A stretch of 64,000 bases of DNA from Bacillus sp. CGMCC 1.16541 (GTDB lineage: Bacteria > Bacillota > Bacilli > Bacillales > Bacillaceae_H): the NCBI RefSeq assembly GCF_003184905.1, contig NZ_QFRU01000013.1, positions 1 to 64,000 of the forward strand, given 5' to 3'. This document shows, piece by piece, positions 46,499 to 55,619 of this stretch. The notes below the pieces were generated by a model. That model was given only the letters and a program-made list of their open reading frames with translations, did not search any database and was not told where the DNA came from. The position numbers were made by a program, and so were the translations under genes. Within the stretch, counting starts at the first letter, position 1. Every line of letters begins with the position of its first letter.

Positions 46499-46822
46499 TC
46501 AGAACATACGATATCCTCTTGCACGTAACAAACGGATGACAATTCCAGACATCACAGCTCCTGCTAATCCAGAAAGCAAAATCATTAAATCTGCTGCTGC
46601 AATTGAGACTAGTCGATCTCCAAGGTGAGAAAATGACGATGATGGGTTTGTGAAATATTCAATAAACCTTATGTCATCAATGATAAACACAAAGATAATT
46701 GGATAAATAATGGCCATGATCCACGACATACGCAACAACATATTCAATAAGAAACCGATACCAAAAAACAAGACGAAAAACAATAGAATTGAGATTAATA
46801 AAACAGGTACACTCATTTGCAC
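46499..46822 (-). CDS. yuiB: YuiB, small membrane protein
   Basis: This protein of about 107 residues has three hydrophobic segments (LLISILLFFVLFFGIGFLLN, IIYPIIFVFIIDD, AAADLMILLSGLAGAVMSG) and matches YuiB, an unknown Bacillus membrane protein next to yuiC. GTG at 46822, nine bases after GGGG, or ATG at 46816 are both plausible; GTG at 46831 overlaps the ribosome site. I do not find the small yuiA gene beside it. Confidence 0.82.
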   Translation of the reverse strand: MQMSVPVLLISILLFFVLFFGIGFLLNMLLRMSWIMAIIYPIIFVFIIDDIRFIEYFTNPSSSFSHLGDRLVSIAAADLMILLSGLAGAVMSGIVIRLLRARGYRMF

Positions 46823-46925
46823 GGCTTTCACCCCCTATATACACACAATTTTAAGTGTACTGAAAGCGGAAAAAACCGTCAATATAAATCAAGTGAACAA
46901 ATAAGTGGATTGCTTATTCGCTTTA

Positions 46926-46960
46926 CAAGCTATCTTTGCAAGCTATCTTTGCAAGCTTTA
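46926..46960. repeat. 13-bp direct repeat, 2.5 copies
   Basis: CAAGCTATCTTTG occurs twice head to tail (46926-46938, 46939-46951) and is followed by CAAGCTTTA. It lies between the yuiB start and the NUDIX gene. Confidence 0.8.
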
Positions 46961-47014
46961 TTATCTACACGCTCTACTTTTAAGGTGATTACCTATGCCC
47001 GAACCTTTTTTTAG

Positions 47015-47494
47015 TTAATAAAACACTTTATACGATGTATAACCGAAGTGCTTTCCAGGATCTAGATTGTTATGTACAGGTAAGACCGTTAACTCATGAT
47101 CGATCATTTGATGTATCAGTAAAGATGAGTCCGGATCTTGCTTCAATTCTTCTTTACTCATAAATGTCACGTGAGATAACTCTTTCTCTTGAATGACAAC
47201 CTCTTCTGTCACAGCTTCTATTAAGAATAACACCATGTTATCACTAACTTCTTCTTTAATCACACCGGAGCGTAATCCTACGACACCTAAAACCTCCCCT
47301 GTAATTCCTGTTTCTTCATATACTTCTCTTATCACTGCCTCATCCATCGTTTCACCTTCATTTACAAACCCTGCTGGAAACGACCACTTTCCCTTTAATC
47401 CCCCGTATTTCTTTTTTACAACAAGATAACGGTTAGCTGAGTCTTTCACTATTCCAGCTACTGCTAGCCATACATTTCCTCTTTTGTTTGTCAT
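47015..47494 (-). CDS. NUDIX hydrolase
   Basis: This 159-residue protein has a complete NUDIX box, from Gly 42 to Ile 64 (G-x5-E48-x7-R56E57-x2-E60E61-x-G63). It cleaves a nucleoside diphosphate derivative; the substrate is undetermined. The C-terminal segment HFGYTSYKVFY is unusual and may be a lineage feature. It lies where B. subtilis has yuiB/yumB. The ribosome site is GAAAGAAGATG, weak. Confidence 0.88.
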   Translation of the reverse strand: MTNKRGNVWLAVAGIVKDSANRYLVVKKKYGGLKGKWSFPAGFVNEGETMDEAVIREVYEETGITGEVLGVVGLRSGVIKEEVSDNMVLFLIEAVTEEVVIQEKELSHVTFMSKEELKQDPDSSLLIHQMIDHELTVLPVHNNLDPGKHFGYTSYKVFY

Positions 47495-47545
47495 CTTCTT
47501 TCATCCCCTTCATATCGAATATATCATACTAAACCAAAACATAAA

Positions 47546-47577
47546 AAAAGACAGCAGGATTTCTCCTGCTGTCTTTT
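47546..47577 (-). terminator. yumB terminator
   Basis: AAAAGACAGCAGGA pairs with TCCTGCTGTCTTTT, followed on the minus strand by seven T. Confidence 0.85.
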
Positions 47578-47586
47578 AACTATTTA

Positions 47587-48801
47587 TTAAAAGAAATTAA
47601 ATTTCCCTTTTTTCATCACTAGACCTGCGCCACCTTGTAGGTAAAGTGCACGGTTATCGACTACTTTTTTCATGAATGATGCACTTGATCCAAATAGTTT
47701 GCGACCAAATACAACACCAATTGCATCGTCATGACCTAATGAACATACTGTTCCTTTTAAGTCTGGCTTAAACTCTTGCATTTCACCTTGTCCACGTACT
47801 AGTACTGCTAAGTTATGTGCACATGTTTCACCTTGTTGCATTGCAATTTGCGCTGTTGGTGGATATGGACGCTCAGTTTCTGGATTAATCATTAATGAGC
47901 AATCTCCAACGATAAACACGTTGTCCATTCCTGGAGCACGCAATTGAGGATCTACTTTTACACGACCGCGCATGTTTTCAAATCCTGCTTTTTCAATCAA
48001 GTGACTTCCACGTACACCTGCAGCCCAAATGACTGTTGCTGATTTGATTTCTTCTACTTGGTCATCTTTCGCAACAATAATTCCTTCTTCTGTTGCTTCT
48101 TTAATTGCTGTACCAATTTTAAATTCAATTCCTTTACGCTCAAGTTGTGTAACCGCATATTCAACTAGCTCTGGATCAAAACCAGGTAATGCTGTTGGAG
48201 CTGCTTCTACACAGATTACGCGTACTTTTTCACGAGGAATATCAAACTCTTTGCAAAGTTGTGGAACACGGTTTGCTAATTCACCTACAAGCTCGATACC
48301 TGTGAATCCAGCTCCACCAACAACGATTGTTAATAACTCATCACGTTTTTCTGTTTCGTTGTTATACGTTGCAAATACATAATCAATATGCTCGCGAATT
48401 TGACGTGCAGAGTTAATATTAGCGATAGAGAATGCATGCTCTTTTAAACCTTTGATACCAAATGTTTCAGATTCATACCCTAATGCAACCACTAAGTAAT
48501 CGTACTCTAATTCACTATTTTCTAAAATAACACGCTTTTCTTCTGTTTTAATGTCAACAACCGTATCTTGTACAAAATTAACTTTACTTGCGTTAATTAG
48601 GTTCTTTACCGGAACGCGAGAACGATCGTGATGTAGTGTTCCTGCTGAAACTTCATGTAACCATGTTGTTTCATAGTGGTAATCATTTTTATTTACAAGT
48701 GTAATATCAGCTTCACTTACACCTAGTTTCTTTTGTAAGTTTACAGTAGTCATGATGCCGCCGTATCCAGCACCAAGAACAACAACCTTTGGCTTTCTCA
48801 T
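47587..48801 (-). CDS. yumB: NADH dehydrogenase-like flavoprotein YumB (NDH-2 type)
   Basis: This 404-residue type II NADH dehydrogenase family protein has an FAD-binding [17 protein letters not shown] at the N terminus (residues 5-21), an NADH-binding [18 protein letters not shown] near 160 and a second FAD motif [11 protein letters not shown] near 296. A conserved C-terminal [12 protein letters not shown] is probably the membrane association part. ATG at 48801 is preferred over the GTG at 48816, which overlaps AAGGTGG. B. subtilis YumB is one of several such enzymes; another, YutJ, is in this window. Confidence 0.92.
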   Translation of the reverse strand: MRKPKVVVLGAGYGGIMTTVNLQKKLGVSEADITLVNKNDYHYETTWLHEVSAGTLHHDRSRVPVKNLINASKVNFVQDTVVDIKTEEKRVILENSELEYDYLVVALGYESETFGIKGLKEHAFSIANINSARQIREHIDYVFATYNNETEKRDELLTIVVGGAGFTGIELVGELANRVPQLCKEFDIPREKVRVICVEAAPTALPGFDPELVEYAVTQLERKGIEFKIGTAIKEATEEGIIVAKDDQVEEIKSATVIWAAGVRGSHLIEKAGFENMRGRVKVDPQLRAPGMDNVFIVGDCSLMINPETERPYPPTAQIAMQQGETCAHNLAVLVRGQGEMQEFKPDLKGTVCSLGHDDAIGVVFGRKLFGSSASFMKKVVDNRALYLQGGAGLVMKKGKFNFF

Positions 48802-49202
48802 TACGATGTCATCCACCTTTTCTTAATTTATAGTTGCGAAGGATTATAAGTATAAAAACAATAATAATTGCGGAAATATCTTTTTATTTAGTGTGAGCAT
48901 GAACTTATGCTCCTATCCATCGCATAACACAAATTTATCTACAACAAGTTTGTGAACTACTTCACGTACTTTTCCATAAAAGTACATACTTTTGTTAGAA
49001 AAATGTCATAAAAAATTAACAATATGTCTATCAAACATCATATTCTTTTTTACAAACTTTTTCAAGCCCTATTTCCGGGATTTAAAACGTTTGAAATTTT
49101 CATTCACATTACAAAATTTCTTTGTTTTCTTGCAGGGTTAAATGATTCCTTATCGAAAAACCTAATGAAGAGAAGAACAATTTTGAATCCTAAACGTTTA
49201 AA
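48802..49202. other. gap between yumB and yumC
   Basis: It is AT-rich, with no supported gene. A 65-codon plus-strand frame at 49024-49221 lacks a ribosome site and resembles no family I know. Confidence 0.45.
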
Positions 49203-49232
49203 TTGCCTTATGCTATCATAAAGTAATAAACT
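49203..49232 (+). promoter_or_regulatory. possible yumC promoter
   Basis: TTGCCT (49203-49208), an 18-base spacer and TAAACT (49227-49232), about 30 bases before the yumC start. Confidence 0.4.
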
Positions 49233-49262
49233 ATCCTATACATAATTATAGAGGTGATCATG

Positions 49263-50255
49263 TTGAGAGAAGATAAAAAAGTATATGATATTACCATTAT
49301 TGGAGGAGGTCCTACAGGGCTGTTTACAGCTTTTTATGGAGGGATGAGACAAGCAAGCGTTAAGATTATTGAAAGTCTACCACAGCTTGGCGGTCAGCTC
49401 TCTGCTCTTTATCCAGAGAAATACATTTATGATGTAGCAGGTTTTCCAAAAATTCGTGCTCAAGAACTGGTTGATAATTTAAAGGAACAAATGAAGCAAT
49501 TTAACCCTACTGTATCTTTAGAGCAAGCTGTAGAAAAAGTTGAAAAACAAGCTGATGGTGTCTTTAAACTAACAACGAACGAAGAAGTTCATTATTCAAA
49601 AACAATTATTATTACCGCTGGAAACGGTGCATTTCAACCAAGAAAGATGGAGCTAGACAATGCCACTTCGTTTGAAAAATCAAATCTTCACTACTTTGTA
49701 GATGACATGAATAAATTCAAAGGTAAAAAAGTGCTAGTCTGTGGTGGTGGAGATTCAGCTGTTGATTGGGCATTAATGCTTGAACCAATTGCTGAAAAAG
49801 TGATCATTACACACCGTCGAGATAAGTTCCGCGCTCACGAACATAGTGTTGAAAACTTAAAGAACTCCTCTGTTGAAATAAAAACACCATACATCCCAGT
49901 TGAACTAGTGGGTGAAGACCGGATTACACAAGTGGTGTTAGAGAATACGAAAGATGAGGAAAAAGAAATTATCGAAGTAGATGATGTCATAGTCAATTTT
50001 GGGTTCGTATCATCGTTAGGGCCGATTAAAGAATGGGGCCTTGAAATTGAGAAAAACTCAATTGTTGTGAATACAAAACAAGAGACAAATGTACCAGGTA
50101 TTTATGCTGCCGGTGACATTTGCACATATGATGGAAAAGTTAAACTAATTGTTGCAGGATTTGGTGAAGGACCAACAGCCGTTAACAACGCGAAAGCTTA
50201 CATTGATCCTAAAGCACGATTACAACCAATGCATAGTACATCTATGTTTAATTAA
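49263..50255 (+). CDS. yumC: ferredoxin/flavodoxin-NADP+ reductase YumC
   Basis: This 330-residue thioredoxin-reductase-like FNR carries FAD motif [19 protein letters not shown] at the N terminus, NADPH motif [14 protein letters not shown] near 155 and [12 protein letters not shown] near 278. It lacks the CxxC of thioredoxin reductase, as expected for this FNR type. TTG at 49263 (MREDKKVYD..) is preferred, being six bases after GAGGTG and matching the B. subtilis N terminus as I recall it. It would supply reduced ferredoxin or flavodoxin. Confidence 0.94.
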   Translation: MREDKKVYDITIIGGGPTGLFTAFYGGMRQASVKIIESLPQLGGQLSALYPEKYIYDVAGFPKIRAQELVDNLKEQMKQFNPTVSLEQAVEKVEKQADGVFKLTTNEEVHYSKTIIITAGNGAFQPRKMELDNATSFEKSNLHYFVDDMNKFKGKKVLVCGGGDSAVDWALMLEPIAEKVIITHRRDKFRAHEHSVENLKNSSVEIKTPYIPVELVGEDRITQVVLENTKDEEKEIIEVDDVIVNFGFVSSLGPIKEWGLEIEKNSIVVNTKQETNVPGIYAAGDICTYDGKVKLIVAGFGEGPTAVNNAKAYIDPKARLQPMHSTSMFN

Positions 50256-50257
50256 CT

Positions 50258-50305
50258 AAAAAAAGATTGGTCACAAGGGATATTCCTCGACCAATCTTCT
50301 TTTTA
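50258..50305. terminator. bidirectional terminator between yumC and lacI-type gene
   Basis: AAGATTGGTC pairs with GACCAATCTT, with A and T runs outside. Confidence 0.85.
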
Positions 50306-51313
50306 TTTGTGTACCAACCTTACATGACGTTGCTCTGCAACCGTATGACGTTCAATGATACGATGTGGATAGATCGTATTCATTTTCACTTCCCCTTTTA
50401 CTAACATTTCAAATGCTCGTCTCCCCATTTTGTATAATGGTTGTTCGATCGTCGTCAATGGTGGAATCGCTTTTTTCGCTGTAGCTGTATTATCATAACC
50501 AACTACAGACATTTCTTCTGGCACTTTAATACCATACTTATACAAACATGATAAAGCACCAATCGCCATTTCATCACTAGCACAAAAAACAGCGGTCAAT
50601 GATTGATTTTGACGAAGTAGTGTGTCCATACAATGTATTCCACTTTGAAATCCAAAATCTCCATAAGCGATTGCACCGTCTGATACGTGGAGACCTGCAT
50701 CTTGTAATGCTTGCTCATAGCCATTCACGCGAGGAATTGTAGACATGTGGTCATTTTCAGTACCAGAAATCATCCCGATATGTTGGTGACCTTTGTTAAT
50801 AAGATATGTAACAGCTTCATAAGCTGCTTGATAATCATCTACTTTAATATACGGAATATCGTAATTGGATTTTGTAGCTACAAGCACAACTGGAATGTTC
50901 ATCTTATTGAGCAGTTCATAATACTCGTCTGTCATATATTCACTCACAATGATGATGCCATCGACTTGTTTCTCGCGTAGTGTTTGTAAATATTTCATTG
51001 TACGAATTCCATCTTTATCTGTCTTACAAATGATGACACTGTAATCAAGCTCATGTGCCACATCATCTATGCCTGCTAAAATTTCACTTGCAAACAAATC
51101 TGAAACATGTGGGAATAGTACACCTATCGTCTTTGTTTTCTTGTTAATAAGGCCTCGTGCAATGGCATTTGGCTGATAGCCTAGTTCATCGATTACCTTA
51201 ACCACCTTTTGCTTTGTTTCTTCTGAATAGCCCGGCAGATTATTTAGAATTCGAGATACCGTTGCAACAGATACACTTGCTTGCTTTGCTACATCCTTAA
51301 TGGTAACCGCCAT
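50303..51313 (-). CDS. LacI/GalR-family transcriptional regulator
   Basis: This 336-residue protein has an N-terminal LacI HTH and hinge (VTIKDVAKQASVSVATVSRI, then LGYQPNAIARGL) and a periplasmic-binding-protein-like sensor domain from about residue 60. The effector and targets are unknown; there is no sugar transporter or hydrolase beside it. The start is ATG at 51313, but TTG at 51319 has better spacing to GGGAG. Its promoter is flanked by two operator-like sequences, suggesting autoregulation. Confidence 0.9.
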   Translation of the reverse strand: MAVTIKDVAKQASVSVATVSRILNNLPGYSEETKQKVVKVIDELGYQPNAIARGLINKKTKTIGVLFPHVSDLFASEILAGIDDVAHELDYSVIICKTDKDGIRTMKYLQTLREKQVDGIIIVSEYMTDEYYELLNKMNIPVVLVATKSNYDIPYIKVDDYQAAYEAVTYLINKGHQHIGMISGTENDHMSTIPRVNGYEQALQDAGLHVSDGAIAYGDFGFQSGIHCMDTLLRQNQSLTAVFCASDEMAIGALSCLYKYGIKVPEEMSVVGYDNTATAKKAIPPLTTIEQPLYKMGRRAFEMLVKGEVKMNTIYPHRIIERHTVAEQRHVRLVHK

Positions 51314-51330
51314 ATCCAATCAGCTCTCCC

Positions 51331-51344
51331 TGTAAACGTTTTCT
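51331..51344 (-). promoter_or_regulatory. cre/LacI-type operator, proximal
   Basis: The plus strand reads TGTAAACGTTTTCT, a full match to the LacI/CcpA-type operator TGWAARCGYTWNCW. It lies between the -10 box and the ribosome site of the LacI-family gene. Confidence 0.6.
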
Positions 51345-51351
51345 ATTCCTA

Positions 51352-51380
51352 ATTTTACCACTATATAAAAACGCTTTCAA
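51352..51380 (-). promoter_or_regulatory. promoter of the LacI-family gene with overlapping operator
   Basis: On the minus strand TTGAAA (51375-51380), 17 bases, TAAAAT (51352-51357). A second operator-like TGAAAGCGTTTTTA (51366-51379, minus strand) overlaps the -35 box and differs from the CcpA-type consensus at one position. Confidence 0.65.
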
Positions 51381-51397
51381 TAATGTTTAATGAAAAA

Positions 51398-51546
51398 AGA
51401 AACTGGGACATTCGTGAGTAAAACGAAATAAAGAATGTTTATATACAACATCCCTTGCCGATAAAATCTGAGCATAACAGATGACCGGCAAGGGATGCTA
51501 GAAGATGAGTAAAATAAGATCTTTTCGTCTCTTTCTAGCTCATCCG
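51398..51546 (+). repeat. two-hairpin intergenic repeat, copy B
   Basis: Hairpin 1: CAACATCCCTTGCCG (51446-51460) with CGGCAAGGGATG (51486-51497) and inner ATCTG/CAGAT. Hairpin 2: GATGAG (51504-51509) with CTCATC (51539-51544). About 50 bases upstream of hairpin 1 (ACATTC..GTAAAA.GAAATAAA) also match copy C. It sits just after the yutM stop codon. Confidence 0.8.
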
Positions 51547-51557
51547 CTTATTATTTA

Positions 51558-51923
51558 TTAACAATCTTCCGGTGTTCCTGCATTTGTTGCTGTACGGAAG
51601 GAAGAACCACATCCACAGTTAGCGATGGCGTTTGGGTTATCAATCGTAAAACCCCCACCTAGCATCGATTGTTTATAATCAATTTTTACTCCCCGTAAAA
51701 TAGGAGCACTCTCTTTATCAACTAAAACCTTAATTCCATGCTGTTCAAACAGTGTATCTTCTTCTTTTGCCTCTTGGTCAAAGCCCATTCCATAAGACAA
51801 TCCACTACAGCCGCCCCCTTTAATTGTTACACGAAGATAGGCTTGCTCTTCTCCATGTTCTTTCATCATATCTTTTATTTGAAAGCTTGCCGCTTCTGTA
51901 ATCGTTAGGATAGCTTCACTCAT
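51558..51923 (-). CDS. yutM: HesB/IscA-type Fe-S assembly protein YutM
   Basis: This 121-residue A-type carrier has the three conserved Cys: C39 in GGGCSGLSYG and C103/C105 in NCGCGSSF. It also ends in a Cys (121). It delivers or stores iron or Fe-S clusters. ATG follows GAAGGAGG. It lies in a group of Fe-S genes (yutI, yuzB, yuzD). Repeat copy B follows its stop. Confidence 0.93.
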   Translation of the reverse strand: MSEAILTITEAASFQIKDMMKEHGEEQAYLRVTIKGGGCSGLSYGMGFDQEAKEEDTLFEQHGIKVLVDKESAPILRGVKIDYKQSMLGGGFTIDNPNAIANCGCGSSFRTATNAGTPEDC

Positions 51924-51992
51924 ATGATCAACCTCCTTCTTATTATTTTAGTATACTCATAAATAAAAAAAGTCACAAACAATGTGTTTCAA

Positions 51993-52847
51993 TCAATAGT
52001 AGTATTCACCTGTACAAATCGTTTCGGCAGGACCTGTCATTAACACATTTCCTTCACTTCTCCACGTAATCTTCAAATCGCCTCCAGCTAAATGAACAAC
52101 TGTTGGTGTATCACGCTTTGTATACTCATTTAAAACTGACGCAACAACAGCTGCACATGCTCCTGTTCCACATGCTTGTGTGACACCTGACCCTCTTTCC
52201 CACACACGAAAATGCAACTCTTGTTCATTTACCACTTCAACAAACTCTACATTTACACCTTCTGGAAAACGTGGGTCTTTCTCTACAATTGGACCGAGAG
52301 TCAGTAAAGGGGCTTCTTTAATATCATTCACATAAAAGATGACATGGGGGTTTCCCATTGAAACTGTCGTAATCTCATAGATTTCATCAGCGAATACTGC
52401 TTTTTCTGCTATCACCTTTTCTTGATCTTCTCCTATCATCGGAAGGGCATGACGTGACAAATGTGGTTGCCCCATATCTACTGTTACTTGATGAACAGTA
52501 TCACTCTCAATATGGACTTCGGCTTGCACAATTCCAGACAATGTTTCAATCGAAAACGTTTTATTTTTTACTAGATTATGCTCATATGCATATTTCGCAA
52601 CACATCTCAAACCATTTCCACAATTCTTCGCTTCAGAACCATCATTATTAAATACGCGCATCTTTACATCAGCTGTATCTGACGGACAAATTAAAATTAA
52701 TCCATCTGACCCGATACCTGTATACATTGTTGCAACTTTCACCGCTAAAGGTGCCAAATCTTCTTCCTGAATCTCTTCTTTAAACATATTTACATAAATA
52801 TAGCTATTTCCTAAACCATGCATCTTGGTAAATTGAAAGCTTCTCAT
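51993..52847 (-). CDS. dapF: diaminopimelate epimerase
   Basis: This 284-residue enzyme interconverts LL- and meso-diaminopimelate for lysine and peptidoglycan synthesis. The two catalytic Cys are in [11 protein letters not shown] (Cys 76) and [10 protein letters not shown] (near 225). [13 protein letters not shown] at the N terminus is typical. ATG follows TAGGTG. It is codirectional with yutM 69 bases downstream. Confidence 0.96.
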   Translation of the reverse strand: MRSFQFTKMHGLGNSYIYVNMFKEEIQEEDLAPLAVKVATMYTGIGSDGLILICPSDTADVKMRVFNNDGSEAKNCGNGLRCVAKYAYEHNLVKNKTFSIETLSGIVQAEVHIESDTVHQVTVDMGQPHLSRHALPMIGEDQEKVIAEKAVFADEIYEITTVSMGNPHVIFYVNDIKEAPLLTLGPIVEKDPRFPEGVNVEFVEVVNEQELHFRVWERGSGVTQACGTGACAAVVASVLNEYTKRDTPTVVHLAGGDLKITWRSEGNVLMTGPAETICTGEYYY

Positions 52848-52896
52848 TTTATCACCTATTCACTTTATAACTTTTTTCTAAAATTTTATTACGTAT

Positions 52897-52925
52897 AGTA
52901 TAAATTTATTTACAGAAGTACACAA
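52897..52925 (-). promoter_or_regulatory. dapF promoter
   Basis: On the minus strand TTGTGT (52920-52925), 17 bases, TATACT (52897-52902), about 50 bases before the start. Confidence 0.6.
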
Positions 52926-52946
52926 TGATAACATCCCCCGTTTTTG

Positions 52947-52981
52947 ACTCCTTGATTACGTTATATCGAGGAGTTTTTTTA
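52947..52981 (+). terminator. orphan plus-strand terminator
   Basis: ACTCCTTGAT pairs with ATCGAGGAGT (one G-T pair), followed by seven T on the plus strand. No plus-strand gene precedes it; the nearest upstream gene, dapF, is on the minus strand. Confidence 0.75.
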
Positions 52982-53054
52982 TTTTCTACTACCTATCAAA
53001 CTCCGCTCTCTTGCAACTAAGAACAGATACAAGATATTTATTTTGACTCCAATG

Positions 53055-53083
53055 TGAAAATATAACTATAAATCATGTATAAT
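53055..53083 (+). promoter_or_regulatory. possible promoter of the DUF2225 gene
   Basis: TATAAT (53078-53083) lies 17 bases after a weak TGAAAA (53055-53060). Confidence 0.4.
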
Positions 53084-53135
53084 ATAGTTACAAAGACCTT
53101 ATTTTAGAGCAAAACTCCATGAAAGGAGATATAAA

Positions 53136-53828
53136 ATGGAACATTTAACGCCTTTATATGATAAAAAGGTAACTTGTTCATTGTGCACATCTACTTACAC
53201 AACGAAGAAAGTTAGGTCACGATTTATTAAAGTTGTAAACATAGATACTGATTTTTTCACTCATTATGCTGATGAACAGCTGAATCCACTTCTTTATCAT
53301 ATTCATGTATGCCCAATGTGTGGTTACTCTTCTACTGAAGATTTCTCTCCCTCTTTTCCGTTAAATACAGCACAAATGATGAAAGAAAAAGTTCATGAAC
53401 AATGGGTTCATCAAGACTATGGACAAGAACGTACAATTGAGGACGCAATCAAAACATATAAGCTCGCTCTTTTTTGCGCACTCATCAAAAAAGAAAAACA
53501 CATAACAACTGCAGGATTACTCCTTCGTTTGTCTTGGCTTTACCGTATGAATAATGAACATCAAATAGAAATGCATTTTTTAGAACATGCTCTTAACTAT
53601 TATGAAGCTTCTTATAGTACAGATGATTTTATTCACAGTAAAATGAGCATCGTAAAAGTCCTTTATTTAATTGGCGAACTTTCTATGTGTCAAGGTAATA
53701 AGCAAAAAGCTGCTCTTTACTTTTCCGAAATTATTCAGAAATATAGTAAACATGAAGATCAACAGACTGTTTCAATGACTCGAGATCGTTGGTACGAAAT
53801 AAGAGAACAAAACAAAAAAAGAGCATAA
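53136..53828 (+). CDS. DUF2225 family zinc-ribbon/TPR-like protein
   Basis: This 230-residue protein has two CxxC pairs (C14/C17 and C59/C62) that probably bind zinc, followed by a helical region (about 95-215) with TPR-like repeats. This is the DUF2225 layout; its role is unknown. AAAGGAG precedes the ATG. It is monocistronic. Confidence 0.85.
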   Translation: MEHLTPLYDKKVTCSLCTSTYTTKKVRSRFIKVVNIDTDFFTHYADEQLNPLLYHIHVCPMCGYSSTEDFSPSFPLNTAQMMKEKVHEQWVHQDYGQERTIEDAIKTYKLALFCALIKKEKHITTAGLLLRLSWLYRMNNEHQIEMHFLEHALNYYEASYSTDDFIHSKMSIVKVLYLIGELSMCQGNKQKAALYFSEIIQKYSKHEDQQTVSMTRDRWYEIREQNKKRA

Positions 53829-53880
53829 TAAAAGCGACTAAGTAAAAGTGAACGATTCCTTTTATTCAGTCGCTTTATTT
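53829..53880. terminator. terminator after the DUF2225 gene
   Basis: AAAGCGACT pairs with AGTCGCTTT, with a further AAAAG/CTTTT stem inside. Confidence 0.75.
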
Positions 53881-53942
53881 ATCATATAAAATAACCAATC
53901 TATTTATCCATATAAAAATGGCTTGTCTAAAATGAGCCGATA

Positions 53943-54182
53943 TTAAAACATCGGATTTTCTTCTAAATGAAGATAAATGTTATCGACAAGCTCATCAGGT
54001 GTTTCTCCCATCACAATTTCACCATTGACTAATGCAAAAAGTGATTGCGCACATTTACCACAATAACCAAGACATCCGTACTCAATAATATCTAAATTAG
54101 AATCTTTTTCTAATGCTTCTAATGCCTTTTGTGAACCACTGGCTAAGTTACTAATACAAAACTCTATAATTGGCTTAATCAC
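53943..54182 (-). CDS. yuzB: YuzB, DUF1450 Cys-rich small protein
   Basis: This 79-residue protein has four Cys (9, 37, 41, 44) in EFC and [11 protein letters not shown], then [17 protein letters not shown]. The spacing resembles a thioredoxin-like Fe-S or disulfide protein, but this is not established. The GTG at 54182 follows GAGGTG at six bases and gives the B. subtilis length; the longer frame from 54236 lacks a ribosome site. Confidence 0.87.
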   Translation of the reverse strand: MIKPIIEFCISNLASGSQKALEALEKDSNLDIIEYGCLGYCGKCAQSLFALVNGEIVMGETPDELVDNIYLHLEENPMF

Positions 54183-54291
54183 ATTTCTCACCTCGCTACT
54201 TAAGTTTAATCTAACTTGTTTCATCATAAACGTCAAATAGAAAAATTGGCTACGCTTTCATAAGTTTATGTCGAAATTATGTTGAAACATA

Positions 54292-54320
54292 TTGTGATTT
54301 CTCACTAATTTAGTTATACT
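54292..54320 (+). promoter_or_regulatory. yutJ promoter
   Basis: TTGTGA (54292-54297), 17 bases, TATACT (54315-54320). It would give an unusually long leader of about 160 bases before yutJ. Confidence 0.5.
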
Positions 54321-54488
54321 TTTAGGTACATAATCACCAATCATGTCATCATAAAATACTATTTTAATAAAATATGCTACTTCATAGAAAGTGCTTACAT
54401 AAGAACATAAGCTTCTCTACATGAAGTTCTTTCTATTTGTAAAACGAGAGAGAAAAATAAAAGTACGAAGCTAAAGGAGAAATCCAGT

Positions 54489-55556
54489 ATGAAGAACCTT
54501 GTTATTCTCGGCGGTGGATACGGTGGAATGCGTATCTTACATAGACTTTTTCCAAGTCAATTACCTAGTGATATCCAAGTAACACTTATCGATAAGGCTC
54601 CTTATCATTCTCTTAAAACTGAATTCTATGCATTAGCGGCTGGTACTATTTCAGATCAGCACGTACGTGTAGCTTTCCCTGAACACCCTCAATTATCCAT
54701 TCGTTATGGCTGTGTAACACATATTGATTTAGCTGAAAAGAGAGTACATCTAGAGAACCAAGACTCTATCCTGTATGATGACCTAGTTATCGGTCTAGGT
54801 TGTGAAGATAAATATCACAACGTTCCAGGTGCCCCAGAATATACGTATAGCATTCAAACCATTGATGCTTCAAGACGAACTTATCAAATGCTAAATAATC
54901 TGCCTGCTCATGCAACCGTTTCGATTGTTGGTGCAGGGTTAAGTGGTGTAGAACTAGCAAGCGAACTACATGAAAGCCGTCCAGATCTAAAGGTCAAACT
55001 ATTTGATCGTGGTAACTTAATTTTATCAGCCTTCCCTGAACGCTTAAGTAACTATGTTCAAAGCTGGTTTACATCCCACGGCATTGAAGTAATTAATAAA
55101 GCAAACATTACAAGAGTTGAAGAAAATATACTTTATAATCATGATGAGCCCGTTCATAGCGATGTAATTGTATGGACCGCAGGGATTCAACCAAATAAAA
55201 TTGTTCGTGATTTAGATGTTGAAAAAGACGCTCAAGGGCGTGTTATTTTAACAAAGCATCACAATTTACCAAACGATGAGCATGTCTATGTAGTAGGAGA
55301 CTGCGCAAGTTTGCCACATGCACCAAGTGCTCAATTAGCAGAAGGACAAGCAGAACAAATTGTACAGATTCTAATGAATCGCTGGAACAATGAGCCTCTT
55401 CCTGAAGAACTTCCAACCATTAAATTAAAAGGTGTATTAGGCTCTCTTGGTAAGAAACATGGATTCGGACTTGTAAACGACAGAGCCATTACAGGACGTG
55501 TGGCTAGACTACTAAAATCTGGTATTCTTTGGATGTACAAATATCATAACGGATAA
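54489..55556 (+). CDS. yutJ: NADH dehydrogenase-like flavoprotein YutJ
   Basis: This 355-residue pyridine-nucleotide disulfide oxidoreductase family protein, NDH-2 type, has LVILGGGYGGMRILHRLF (residues 4-21), SIVGAGLSGVELASELHE near 144 and VYVVGDCASLPHAPSAQLAE near 268. It is shorter than YumB and lacks its C-terminal membrane part. AAAGGAG lies ten bases before the ATG. It is flanked by Fe-S genes. Confidence 0.9.
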   Translation: MKNLVILGGGYGGMRILHRLFPSQLPSDIQVTLIDKAPYHSLKTEFYALAAGTISDQHVRVAFPEHPQLSIRYGCVTHIDLAEKRVHLENQDSILYDDLVIGLGCEDKYHNVPGAPEYTYSIQTIDASRRTYQMLNNLPAHATVSIVGAGLSGVELASELHESRPDLKVKLFDRGNLILSAFPERLSNYVQSWFTSHGIEVINKANITRVEENILYNHDEPVHSDVIVWTAGIQPNKIVRDLDVEKDAQGRVILTKHHNLPNDEHVYVVGDCASLPHAPSAQLAEGQAEQIVQILMNRWNNEPLPEELPTIKLKGVLGSLGKKHGFGLVNDRAITGRVARLLKSGILWMYKYHNG

Positions 55557-55595
55557 ATAAAAAGAGGCTATCCACAGGATGAGCCTCTTTTATTC
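55556..55595. terminator. terminator between yutJ and yutI
   Basis: AAAGAGGCT pairs with AGCCTCTTT between convergent genes. Confidence 0.8.
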
Positions 55596-55619
55596 TATAA
55601 AACGAAATGATGGTTTAAA

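Noticed and set aside
46926-46960. CRISPR array
   Set aside because: Only two and a half directly adjacent 13-bp units without spacers and no cas genes.
49024-49221. 65-codon frame between yumB and yumC
   Set aside because: No ribosome site and no family resemblance; probably part of the promoter region.
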